Source: Ignavibacteria bacterium (GTDB lineage Bacteria > Bacteroidota > Ignavibacteria > Tepidaquicellales > Tepidaquicellaceae). Taken from it: 21,692 nucleotides of DNA. The stretch spans positions 1 through 21,692 of the forward strand of contig JADJAH010000020.1 of assembly GCA_016704345.1 (NCBI GenBank), given 5' to 3'. Both the position numbers and the translations under genes were made by a program. The notes beneath the pieces are model-generated. The model did not search any database. It worked only from the letters and a program-made list of their open reading frames with translations, and was not told where the DNA came from. Positions 9,726 to 17,151 of the stretch are shown one piece after another (position 1 is the first letter of the stretch; each line of letters opens with the position of its first letter).

Positions 9726-10682
9726 ATGAAGCAAAGAACAACACTAGGACACAGCTCACTCAGCATCAATCGCATGGGACTTGGCTGTATGGGAATGTCA
9801 GAGTTTTACGGATCCTTTAATGAGGAAGAATCCATAAATACGTTGCACAAAGCCATCGACTTTGGAGTCAATTTCTTCGATACAGCCGATATGTACGGCA
9901 GTGGAGCAAATGAGCAGCTATTGGGAAAAGCTTTCAACGGTCGTTGGAGTGAAGTCGTACTGGCAACAAAATTTGCAGTTATGCGCGGACCGAATGGAGA
10001 ATTTCTCGGTGTGAACGGAAAGCCGGAGTATATCAGAAATGCTTGCGACCAGAGTCTGAAGCGATTAGCCATAGAGACAATTTATCTGTATTACATGCAC
10101 CGGCAGGATCCTCAAGTAGAGATCGAAGAAATTATCGGCACAAAGGCTGACCGGGTCAAGCAGAGAAAAGTGACATACATTGGCCTTTCTGAAGTTGGCC
10201 CTGATACTATTCGTCGGGCTCACGCCGTTCATCCCATTACGGCGCTTCAAACGAACTGTTCTTTATGGAGTCGTGAACCGGAGCAAGAGCTTTTTGACGT
10301 TTGGCAACGAACTCGGAATTACCTTTGTGGCATACAGTCCGCTGGGGCGAGGGTTCCTGACCGGGGCGATCAAGAGCCGCGCTGATCTGGAAGAAGGTGA
10401 TTTTCGTCTCGTCAATCCTCGTTTTACGGAGGAAGCTATTCAAAAAATCTGAAGTTTGTTGAGGGTATTGAAAGCATTGCACAAAGCAAAGGAGTGACCA
10501 AAGCACAGGTTGCCCTTGCGTGGGTTCTGAGTCAAAGCGACGAAATGACGACTATACCGGGTACAAGAAACGTCCATCGTCTTGAAGAAAATTTAGGTGC
10601 ACTGAATGTGGAACTGACTGAAGATGATTTGTCCACCATTAGAGAACATCTGCCTTCAGAAACTGAAGGGACACGGTATTAA
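9726..10682 (+). CDS. Aldo/keto reductase (frameshifted)
   Basis: NAD(P)H-dependent aldo/keto reductase, about 318 residues when frames are joined, normal for the family. It starts MKQRTTLGHSSLSINRMGLGCMGMS. The catalytic tetrad is visible: Asp and Tyr in FFDTADMYGSGANEQLLGKA, Lys in VVLATKFAV, His in LYYMHRQD. Downstream are VTYIGLSEVGPDTIRRAHAV, FVAYSPLGRGFLTGAIKSR and the C-terminal cofactor segment TTIPGTRNVHRLEENLGAL. Frameshifts lie near 10295-10315 and near 10446, where one A missing from an A run changes QKNLKFVEGIE into a stop. The pattern is close to the 'YakC/IolS-like' subgroup that reduces aldehydes and ketones; the substrate cannot be told. TAA at 10680-10682. Confidence 0.9.
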
Positions 10683-10687
10683 CAAAT

Positions 10688-10784
10688 CGTTCCCAATCTC
10701 CTCAGAATGTCCGAAAACACAGATTCCCCGCTCGCTCCCAAACTCCGGTTTGGGAGCGCTCTTGCACATGAAACTCCGTTTCAT
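10688..10784. repeat. Cluster of three palindromes after the aldo/keto reductase
   Basis: Contains a half type-1 copy (10688-10704); a perfect 26-base palindrome, CGCTCCCAAAC-tccg-GTTTGGGAGCG (10733-10758); and ATGAAAC-tccg-TTTCAT (10768-10784). The loops all read TCCN although the arms differ. The strong hairpin at 10733 could also help end transcription, but no T run follows. Confidence 0.85.
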
Positions 10785-10844
10785 ATCCCTAAAAGTCTAA
10801 TTACATTTATCGTCGAATGTGAACTTATTAAAGGAGAAGAAATC

Positions 10845-10960
10845 ATTAGAAAGCAGACACAGGATCATCGATGAGAAACAGCTCTACTTTGTCACCTCCT
10901 ACAGTTCAAAAATGGATTCCGGTTTTTGCAAGCGAAAAGTATTTTGAGATTCTTTGCCAC
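10845..10960 (+). pseudogene. REP-associated tyrosine transposase, N-terminal remnant
   Basis: Reads SRHRIIDEKQLYFVTS, then (after a frameshift) KWIPVFASEKYFEIL. This aligns with the first residues of the transposase at 11201 (MRSRYKIHDENGIFFVTS, NWIPVF, NEAYFSIM). Homology stops where a type-1 palindrome begins at 10962. The His-x-His motif and catalytic Tyr region are absent. It is a truncated RAYT whose body is replaced by repeats. Confidence 0.7.
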
Positions 10961-10961
10961 T

Positions 10962-10987
10962 CGTTCCCAATCTCCTGACTGGGAACG
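10962..10987. repeat. Type-1 palindrome
   Basis: CGTTCCCAATC-tcct-GACTGGGAACG; one arm position is changed. It abuts the RAYT remnant. Confidence 0.92.
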
Positions 10988-10997
10988 GATCAACTAC

Positions 10998-11116
10998 CGT
11001 TACGAATCGGCTGCCTGCCCGCAGTTGCCTAATCTTTTACAATCGCTGCGGCAGGCCTGCCCACTTGTCATTAAAATTTGGAATGCCTTCTTGCAGGCAG
11101 GGAGATTTGTAACGAG
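10998..11116. repeat. Type-2 palindrome with a 93-base GC-rich element in its loop
   Basis: Left arm CGTTACGAATC (10998-11008) and right arm GAGATTTGTAACGAG (11102-11116) are separated by a block that starts GGCTGCCTGCCCGCAG and ends GCAGGCAGG. The block carries TAATCTTTTACAATCGCTGC, also found at 15777-15796, and the TTGGAATGC motif also found at 9225-9233. Confidence 0.85.
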
Positions 11117-11121
11117 TATGC

Positions 11122-11139
11122 AAACCAACGATTTGGTTT
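11122..11139. repeat. Short palindrome AAACCAA-cgat-TTGGTTT
   Basis: Perfect 7-base arms with a 4-base loop, set between the nested type-2 repeat and the type-1 repeat at 11148. Confidence 0.75.
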
Positions 11140-11147
11140 TAGCCACT

Positions 11148-11173
11148 CGTTCCCAATCTCCTGATTGGGAACA
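11148..11173. repeat. Type-1 palindrome upstream of the RAYT
   Basis: CGTTCCCAATC-tcct-GATTGGGAACA, ending 27 bases before the transposase start codon. Confidence 0.92.
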
Positions 11174-11200
11174 GAGTATAACAGCAAAATGAATTGAACC

Positions 11201-11734
11201 ATGAGAAGCAGATACAAGATTCACGATGAAAACGGAATTTTCTTTGTAACTTCGACAATAGTGAATTGGATTCCTGTTTTTTTGTGAATGAAGCATACTT
11301 TAGCATAATGATAAATACGATGAAGCATTATCAAGAAGAATGATCCAATTATTTACGCCTATGTTTTTATGCCTAATCATTTTCACACGATAATTTCTAA
11401 TGATGATATTTCGAAGATTATGCAATCTGCAAAAAATATTCCGCAAGAAAAATTATTGAGAATCTTAAGATTGACTGTAACGCGCTATCTTAAAGCATTC
11501 AGAGAATTTAAACCGGAATATAAGACAACAAGCATACATCAGGTATGGCAGGAGAGTTTTCGTCCGAAAGAGATTGTGTCTTATGAGATGTTAAAACAGA
11601 AGATCGAAAGTACATTCACAATAATCCGGTAAGAAAAAGTTTGAGTCGAAAAACCGGAAGACTGGGAATACAGTTCGGCAAAAGATTATTACACAGACAA
11701 GAAAGGATTGCTGGATATTGTGAGGCTTGTGTAG
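11201..11734 (+). CDS. REP-associated tyrosine transposase (RAYT, Y1/HUH family), frameshifted
   Basis: Single-strand DNA transposase of the IS200/IS605-related group that is associated with REP palindromes. Start ATG 11201 gives MRSRYKIHDENGIFFVTSTI. Joined frames give about 177 residues, normal for a RAYT. The histidine motif is MPNHFH (about 11369-11386). WQESFRPKEIVSYEMLKQKIE follows. After a frameshift near 11608 comes YIHNNPVRKSL, the segment with the catalytic Tyr, then PEDWEYSSAKDYY and KGLLDIVRLV-stop at 11732-11734. Frameshifts also occur near 11283 and 11340. Palindromes flank it on both sides, and its last codons are duplicated downstream. If the frameshifts are read errors, the enzyme could be active. 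Confidence 0.88.
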
Positions 11735-11867
11735 TGGTGCGGTGAATATCCTGATAGGTAAAGCTATAGTCCGTTACGAATCGGGAGATTCGTAACGAGA
11801 AAAACATTATTGTCTTGTCCTCGCTCCCAATCTTTTCGCCACTCGTTCCCCACTCCCGATTGGGAAC
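11702..11867. repeat. Direct duplication, copy 1 (RAYT 3' end plus type-2 and type-1 palindromes)
   Basis: Starts in the last codons of the RAYT (AAAGGATTGCTGG) and runs through GCTATAGTCC, a type-2 palindrome (11772-11799), a spacer ending CTCGCTCCCAATCTTTTCG and a degenerate type-1 palindrome (11844-11867). It is repeated at 11886-12052. Confidence 0.85.
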
Positions 11868-12676
11868 CCCACGAATTTTCCGCACAAAGGATTGCTGGGT
11901 TGTGTGGGCTTGTGTAGTGGTGCGGGTGATATCAGTAGGGTGAAGCTATAGTCCATTACGAATCGGAGGATTCGTAACGAGGGAAAAAACATTATTGTTT
12001 TGTCCTCGCTCCCAATCTTTTCGACTCGTTCCCAATCTCCCGATTGGGAACGTACTAATTTTTAACGTTACGAATCGGGAGATTCGTAACGAAGGAAAAT
12101 GATTATTGGTTTGTCCTCGCTCCCAATTTGCGGTTCCCAATCTCCTGATTGGAACAGCTTTAACGTTACGAATCGGGAGATTCGTAACGAGGGGAAAATA
12201 AGGATGCATTTCGCATTTCAATGGCCATTAGGCAGGGAGATTCGTAACGAGGGGAGGAAGGAAAATTGAACCATCGGATTTTGTTTTTCTGGTTCGGTTC
12301 CCAATCTCCCGATTGAAACGTCGAAGCCTAACGTTACGAATCGGGAGATTCGTAACGAGGGGGAAAAGATTCCTCCTTGCTCCCAAGCCTTTAATTGAGA
12401 ACGGAAGTAATACCGTTACGAATCGGGAGATTCGTAACGAGGGGAGGAAAAACATTATTGTTTTGTCCTCGCTCCCAATCTTTTCGCCACTCGTTCCCAA
12501 TCTCCCGATTGGGAACGCAAGCACTAACGTTACGAATCGGGAGATTCGTAACGAGAGACAGGAGATTCGTAACGAGTGTGAAAAATTGAACCACCCGGAT
12601 TGTGTCTATTTTGTCCTCGCTCCCACCATTTCCACTGTTCAATGGGGACGGTTGGGAAAGGAGATTCGTAACGAGG
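11772..12676. repeat. Array of alternating type-1 and type-2 palindromes (REP/REPIN-like)
   Basis: Type 2 (CGTTACGAATC-ggga-GATTCGTAACG) at 11772, 11954, 12066, 12164, 12332, 12414 and 12528, with right-half copies ending near 12251, 12576 and 12675. Type 1 at 11844, 12027, 12131, 12295 and 12492, plus a degenerate one near 12379. Two spacer kinds recur: an ACATTATTGTTTTGTCCTCG spacer carrying half a CGCTCCCAATC arm, and a TTGAACCATCGGATTTTG spacer (12265-12282, 12686-12703). The half copy at 12234 is preceded by a remnant of the GC-rich element (ATGCATTTCGCATTTCAATG, GGCAGG). There is no gene between 11735 and 12728; frames open here only because the repeats lack stops. Confidence 0.95.
11886..12052. 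repeat. Direct duplication, copy 2
   Basis: Same order as copy 1: RAYT-end-like AAAGGATTGCTGGG, GGCTTGTGTAGTGGTGCGG, GAAGCTATAGTCC, type-2 palindrome (11954-11981), spacer, type-1 palindrome (12027-12052). Many substitutions and small indels separate the copies, so the duplication is not very recent or the read is noisy. Confidence 0.85.
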
Positions 12677-12728
12677 GAGGGAAAAATTGAACCATCGGAT
12701 TTTGTTTTTACGAGTATAAATAAAAAAT

Positions 12729-13450
12729 ATGACAGCAACACTTATCGGCGCCACAGGTCTGATCGGCAATTATCTGCTTGAAGAATTGCTGAAAGATCCT
12801 TTCTTTGATACAGTGAGAATTTTGATTCGAAGGCCAATGGATAAAACAGATCCCAAACTGGAAAGAAGATCGTTGATTTAATGATAGCGACTCCTTGCTT
12901 GCAGCTATCAACAACAGTGATGTTGTTTTTTTGTACGATCGGTACTACGCAGAAAAAGTAAAAGGCGATAAAGATGCTTATTACAAAATTGATTTCGACA
13001 TTCCTGTGAATCTTTCCCGGTTTTGCAAAATGACCGGCTGTGAAAAATTTATTCTTGTTTCTTCCGTTAGCGCTAACAGTAAAAGCAATAACTTTTACCT
13101 GAAGCTCAAGGTGAAACAGAAGAAGCCGTAATAGCATCAGGTATAAAAGCCATTCATATCATGCGGCCATCTGTTTTGTTAGGTGAAAGAAATGAATCCC
13201 GCTTAGGCGAAAAATTGGTAAAGCTGTATTGTCTGCCTTTTCTTTCCTTACACCATCAAAATACAAACCGATACAAGGAAAGGATGTGGCAAAAGCTATG
13301 CTCAGTGTTTCAAAGAAAAGTGAGGAAGGATATTTCGTGCATGAGAATGCTGAAATAAAAAAATATCATCAGGAGATTCGTAACGAGGAGGGCAAGAGAC
13401 GGAATAAATCTGCAAATACAAAAGTTTCCTCCTCGTTCCCAAGCCTTTAA
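12729..13450 (+). CDS. NAD(P)-binding epimerase/oxidoreductase-like protein (frameshifted)
   Basis: Rossmann-fold protein of the atypical SDR / NAD(P)H-binding group (YbjT/HTATIP2-like). Start MTATLIGATGLIGNYLLEELL has the dinucleotide motif GATGLIG. Further family segments are DAYYKIDFDIPVNLSRFC, GCEKFILVSSVSANSKSNNF, IHIMRPSVLLGERNESRLGEKL and (after a frameshift) YKPIQGKDVAKAML. Frameshifts lie near 12870, 13110 and 13231. A compensated pair at 12926-12932 and 12953-12957 garbles about eight residues. After EEGYFVHENAEIK the frame runs into a type-2 right half (QEIRNEEG) and stops at 13450, so the C-terminal tail is repeat-derived. About 240 residues. Substrate unknown. Confidence 0.82.
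13370..13387. repeat. Right half of a type-2 palindrome at the 3' end of the oxidoreductase
   Basis: CAGGAGATTCGTAACGAG, read in frame as QEIRNE. The left arm is missing. Confidence 0.8.
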
Positions 13451-13454
13451 CTCC

Positions 13455-13482
13455 TGTTCCCAATTTTCCGGACTGGGAAAGC
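13455..13482. repeat. Degenerate type-1 palindrome
   Basis: TGTTCCCAATTTTCC followed by GGACTGGGAAAGC, with several mismatches to the consensus arms. It lies between the oxidoreductase and the toxin-antitoxin pair. Confidence 0.7.
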
Positions 13483-13538
13483 AAGAATTTGGATTGCACG
13501 TATACATTTGTTATTTTTGTACGTATTAACAATTAACA

Positions 13539-13772
13539 ATGAACACCAAATTAACAGTAAAGCTTGACAGCTTCGTAATTGAACGGCGAAGACATATGCC
13601 CGCAAGAGAAACACAAGTCTTTCTAAGATTATTGAGACTTATCTTAATTTCCTGACAAATCCAAAGAGTGACGATGACGATGTAACTCCACTCGTAAAGC
13701 TTATCGGGAATTATAGATCTTCCCAAAAATTTCGACTATAAAAAAAAATTACAAGGGACATTTGTCCAATAA
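13539..13772 (+). CDS. DUF6364-like antitoxin (frameshifted)
   Basis: Short protein, about 77 residues after joining frames. It starts MNTKLTVKLDSFVIER, typical of the DUF6364 ribbon-helix-helix-like antitoxins that pair with PIN toxins. A base missing near 13583 hides KTYARKRNTSLSKIIETYL. A second shift near 13708 leads to IIDLPKNFDYKKKLQG and TAA 13770-13772. The toxin begins 15 bases later, the usual operon order. In this family the antitoxin binds the PIN domain and probably the operon promoter. Family assignment is from pattern and context. Confidence 0.75.
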
Positions 13773-13787
13773 ATACTGGAAGTAATA

Positions 13788-14195
13788 TTGAAGAAAGTAT
13801 TTGTGGATACGACATTTGTCTTGACTTACTTTCAGGAAGAAACCTCTTTAACTCTGTTGCTGAAAAATTATTTTCTCTGGCAGACACCGGAAAATAAGAA
13901 CATGTGTATCTTCTCTTTCATTTGCAAACATCGACTACATTTTAAAGTCACAATATTCAGCCCCCCAATTCGAGACAGATCATTGCTAAGTTCAAGACAC
14001 TGGTGACAGTACTGCCCGTTGATAGTAAAACAATTGATCTGGCAATAGCATCAGACTTTGCAGACTTCGAAGACGCAATACAATATTATTCTGCAATAGA
14101 GAACGGTATTGATTTAATGTTGACAAGAAACATCAGGGACTACAAAAGGCGACAAAAGTCATGACACCAGAGACTTTTTTGTCAAACCTCGTTGA
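13788..14195 (+). CDS. PIN-domain toxin (VapC-like, frameshifted)
   Basis: Probable metal-dependent ribonuclease toxin of a type II pair. It starts at TTG 13788 (MKKVFVDTTF; Asp7 is the first metal ligand). Later blocks after frameshifts are TVLPVDSKTIDLAIASDFADFEDAIQYYSAIENGIDL (about 14008-14113), with acidic residues in SDFADFEDA, then TRNIRDYK and VMTPETFL, the usual C-terminal end of this PIN group. Frameshifts lie near 13835, 13900-13990 and 14145. The exact stop is uncertain; TGA at 14193-14195 is one candidate. About 135 residues. No gene is seen from 14196 to 14364. Confidence 0.8.
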
Positions 14196-14364
14196 CAGAC
14201 TTCAGCTATGCTTGTTACAGCATTTGTCTTCTCCTTCCCCTCTTCAGATTGAGAACAAGAACACTAATTACTCTAGCGTATTGTCAGAGCGGCTCGCCGT
14301 TAACTGGCAGTTGCTATCTTCACATTTGTATTTCCCGAATAATCACATTGACTTATCTTGTGCA

Positions 14365-15444
14365 ATGATAAGACTTAACCATACTCGATCAATCGCCTGT
14401 CATTCAGGGAATGTCTCCGGAAGAAGCAGTTCAACAAACAATCGAACTTGCAAAACTTGCCGAAGAGCTCGGATACCACAGGTACTGGTTTGCGGAACAT
14501 CATAATTCAAGATCATTCGCTCGGCAAGTCCCGAGATACTGATATCAGCACTTGCATCATCTACAAAACCATTCGAATCGGTTCCGGGCGGAGTACTGAT
14601 AAGTCATTACAGCCCTTAAGATTGGGAACAGTTCAACATGCTTCAGTGTCTCTACTCCCGCAGAATTGATCCCTTAAATAGGGGAAGAGAATCCGGCGGA
14701 GACGGAAACATTGTAGCCAGAGAACATCTAACGAAGATCTCTTGCAAAGATCGATTGAGCTGATAAACTATTCGAAAACACCTTCTTCAACGAATAAACA
14801 AAACAGGAATGTCTCTCGTGCCTGAAGGTACGCCATGCCGAAATATGGAACCCGGAACAAACCCGGACAGCGCTGTATTTGCCGCCGAAAACGGACTGCC
14901 CTACACATTCGGAAGTTTCATTAACGATGAATATATGTAAGTGCTTTCAGATTTATTATCAGAACTTCAAGCCGTCTGTTCACCTTAAAGAGCTTTATCT
15001 TAATCTTGCATTGTTTTCCGTCACTGGAGAAACACACGAAGATGCACTGCGAATTTCAAAGTGCCTGAATACTGGTTGGCACAAACTTTTCTTAAGCGCG
15101 GGCAGGAATATTCCATTTTCCTGATAAAGAGACATGCACTGAATCATAGTTTCTCTTTGAAGAAAAGATGCTGGAGTGGGGAATACAGAAGAAGATCTGC
15201 TGTGATCGGTGATGCAGAAGCAGTATCTATGAAACTTGAAGTGAGTGGCTCGCGAAGTAAATATGCTATCTACTGAAATTACAATTGTAACTATCACATC
15301 CGATTTTTTGAGGAAAGAAAGAAGTCATACCGGTTGTTGCATGAAGCAAATGACTGGCAACTCACCTCAATCACTAACATCAGCAGGAAGAATGAGCTTA
15401 GCCACTCAAGGTTAAATTTCCTGTGGTTCGTGAAAAGGACTTGA
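14365..15444 (+). CDS. LLM-class (luciferase-like) flavin-dependent oxidoreductase (heavily frameshifted)
   Basis: TIM-barrel enzyme of the bacterial luciferase-like superfamily, using FMNH2 or F420-type cofactors. The start ATG 14365 is followed, after a frameshift, by ILDQSPVIQGMSPEEAVQ, then IELAKLAEELGYHRYWFAEHHN, a signature of the MsnO8/alkanal-monooxygenase-like subgroup. Later pieces: SPEILISALASSTK, IGSGGVLISHYSPLK, then GRESGGD, NPDSAVFAAENGLPYTFGSFIN, the AVTGETHEDALRIS-like segment, and EITIVTITSDF near the C-terminus. The end at TGA 15444 gives about 358 residues, near the family length (about 330-340). Frameshifts occur roughly every 100 bases, so the product can only be reconstructed, not read directly. 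Substrate unknown. Confidence 0.78.
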
Positions 15445-15482
15445 AGGACGAATGAGTGCTTAGAAAAGTATTTCTGAAGTAG

Positions 15483-15552
15483 ATTCCCGCCTGCCTGCCA
15501 GAATGCATTCCACATATCAATGGCAATTGAGCAGGCAGGCTTTCGCGGGAAT
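15483..15552. repeat. Composite repeat: GC-rich element between ATTCCCGC and GCGGGAAT arms
   Basis: Perfect 8-base outer arms (15483-15490, 15545-15552) enclose CTGCCTGCC and GCAGGCAGG inner arms. The core, read on the minus strand, is the same TTGCCATTGATATGTGGAATG motif class seen at 9211-9230. GAATGAC-type sequence follows, as at 2758. Confidence 0.8.
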
Positions 15553-15612
15553 GACATTTTCGTTAGGTTAAGATTTCACACAACCTCTCCTGATTGGGAT
15601 CGCAAGAACTAC

Positions 15613-15876
15613 CGTTACGAATCAGCCTGCCTGCCCGCAGAGAGGAGAAGATATTCATTCTAAGCGCAGGGCGGGGCCTGCCCGCAGTTTCCCTAATCTT
15701 TACACCGCCGAGGCGGGCCTGCCCGCAGAGAGGAGAAGATATTCATTCTAAGCAGGCGGGCCTGCCCGCAGTTTCCTAATCTTTTACAATCGCTGCAGGC
15801 GGGCCTGCCCGCAGAGAGGAGAAGATATTCATTCTAAGCAGGCGGGCCTGGCGCAGGCAGGGAGATTCGTAACGAG
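15613..15876. repeat. Type-2 palindrome with a 238-base GC-rich tandem array in its loop
   Basis: Outer arms CGTTACGAATC (15613-15623) and GAGATTCGTAACGAG (15862-15876). The insert holds three copies of CTGCCCGCAGAGAGGAGAAG (starting 15631, 15719, 15805; period 86-88), each followed by ATATTCATTCTAAGC. Two copies of CCTGCCCGCAGTTTCC plus a TAATCTTTTACAATCGC-like stretch (15678, 15761) alternate with them. GGCGGGCCTGCCCGC palindromes separate the units. It ends GCGCAGGCAGG. A partial type-1 palindrome (CTCTCCTGATTGGGATCG) precedes it at 15585. No gene is seen between 15445 and 15920. Confidence 0.88.
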
Positions 15877-15920
15877 GGAAATCTTTAACTAGGGCATATA
15901 ATAGAATCCAGTTTTTCTGC

Positions 15921-16385
15921 ATGAAAAAAATTTCAGTAAGACTTACTGTAATTTCTTGTTACTAATTATTACAGCAATTAACGTGCTGTAGTTGCAGGAT
16001 TCTTGCTTTATCAATGGACCTTCGGGCCGGAAATTGGGAACGTCTGTAGAATATTTGAATTTCTTCCATTTAATTCTTATCTGATTCCGGGAATAGTACT
16101 GTTGGTCGTGAATGGGTTATTAAATTTCTAGCTGCCGCCGCAGTGGATAAAGAACAAAGGGTACTCATCAGTATTTGTCATCATTCAGGGGAATTTGCTG
16201 GGGGCTGGATATTGATACAAGTTATAATGGTAAGAGACGTTTCTATCCTTCACATAATAATGTTCTCAGTCGGTCTAGTTTTTACCTTTGTCCGCTTATT
16301 GCTTTGGAGAATGAGTAAAGAAAAATCCGGCCAGTTGTTTAAAGCATTGCAAAAATTTTCCTTTTACCCTCCAAGCTTTAGCTGA
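15921..16385 (+). CDS. Small membrane protein of unknown function (frameshifted)
   Basis: About 150 residues. It starts MKKISVRLTVIS, a positively charged start before a hydrophobic stretch, and resembles a four-helix hypothetical membrane protein common in Bacteroidota. After frameshifts near 15955, 15985-16000 and 16110 the readable blocks are FEFLPFNSYLIPGIVLLVVNGLLNFLAAAAV, then GGWILIQVIMVRDVSILHIIMFSVGLVFTFVRLLLW. The PFNSYLIPGIVLLVVNG segment is the recognisable family signature, recalled from similar proteins rather than searched. TAG-like breaks inside are most likely read errors. Stop at 16383-16385. Function unknown. Confidence 0.6.
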
Positions 16386-16452
16386 GGTCCGTTGCTATAC
16401 ACATGTTAAGAGGGTTGTTGTACAAATGCTTAAAGAGAGGCTCAGTAAACTT

Positions 16453-16515
16453 CTTCCCAATCTCTTGATTGGAATGCAAGATCATCCGTTACGAAACAGG
16501 GAGATTCGTAACGAG
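16453..16515. repeat. Type-1 and type-2 palindrome pair
   Basis: Degenerate type 1 at 16453-16475 (CTTCCCAATC-tctt-GATTGGAATG) and a type 2 at 16487-16515 whose left arm reads CGTTACGAAAC and right arm GATTCGTAACG. This is the same type-1/type-2 order as in the array at 11772-12676. Confidence 0.85.
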
Positions 16516-16585
16516 TTTTAAAACATGGAACTCATCTACACAATACTTTGTCTCTTTATTGCTGACATGTCACTAAAATATTATA

Positions 16586-16983
16586 ATGATAAATTTGCTT
16601 ACTGCCCTGATTTTTATTTCAAGCCTGTCATTTTATAAGTTATGGAATTGCATATTTTAAATCATCAGAATTGAAAAATGAGTTCAAACGCTTTGGACTT
16701 GAGAAAGCAGGAGCACTTACCGCTGTCTTAGAATTACTGGGGGTTTTAGGGTTTGCTCATAGGTTTAATGTATCAACCTATTTTACTGATTTCAGCAGGG
16801 GATCGGGTAAATATTAATGTTGTTGGGTGTTGCAGTCAGGATAAAAGTCAGAGATACTATATGGGTTGCTAATTGTTAAGTTTATTTTATATGGTGTTAA
16901 ACGCATACATTTTTTTTCATTTCACTGCACAAATAATTAATATGCAGGCTGCGGAACACCTATTTGAATCAGCCACACTTTAA
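16586..16983 (+). CDS. DoxX-like membrane protein (frameshifted)
   Basis: Start MINLLTALIFISSLSF, then ISYGIAYFKSSELKNEFKRFGLEKAGALTAVLELLGVLG, the pattern of small DoxX-like four-helix proteins in Bacteroidota. After frameshifts come ILLISAGG-like, LLGVAVRIKVRDTIWV and VLNAYIFFHF segments. The frame ends at TAA 16981-16983, about 130 residues. At least four frameshifts lie between 16635 and 16900. These proteins are often next to stress or redox genes, but their function is not established. The 168 bases to the next start show nothing I can name. Confidence 0.7.
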
Positions 16984-17151
16984 CCTTTTTGGGTACAAAT
17001 AATTTCAAACGCAGTATTAGTATTTTTCGCATTCATAGATCCAATCCTGCGCAATTGGAATACATTGAGATGTGTACAACTAACTCAGCCGGCAGTCGGG
17101 TTTAATCAACAACTCACAGCATTTATTGCCGGGCAAATTTAATTTCTGAAA

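Noticed and set aside
10733..10758. Rho-independent terminator after the aldo/keto reductase
   Set aside because: The stem is strong but no T run follows, and the sequence belongs to the palindrome family; it may still slow transcription.
11772..12676. Possible CRISPR array (repeated 28-base units)
   Set aside because: The units are near-perfect palindromes with loops, spacing is irregular, and the 'spacers' are themselves repeated. No cas genes are nearby. It fits REP-type repeats.
10926..13532. Many open frames on both strands, e.g. 10926-11192, 11946-12221, 12313-12690, 13302-13532
   Set aside because: They are translations of the palindromes (QSPDWER, VTNLPIRN) in stop-poor repeat DNA, with no conserved domain or plausible start.
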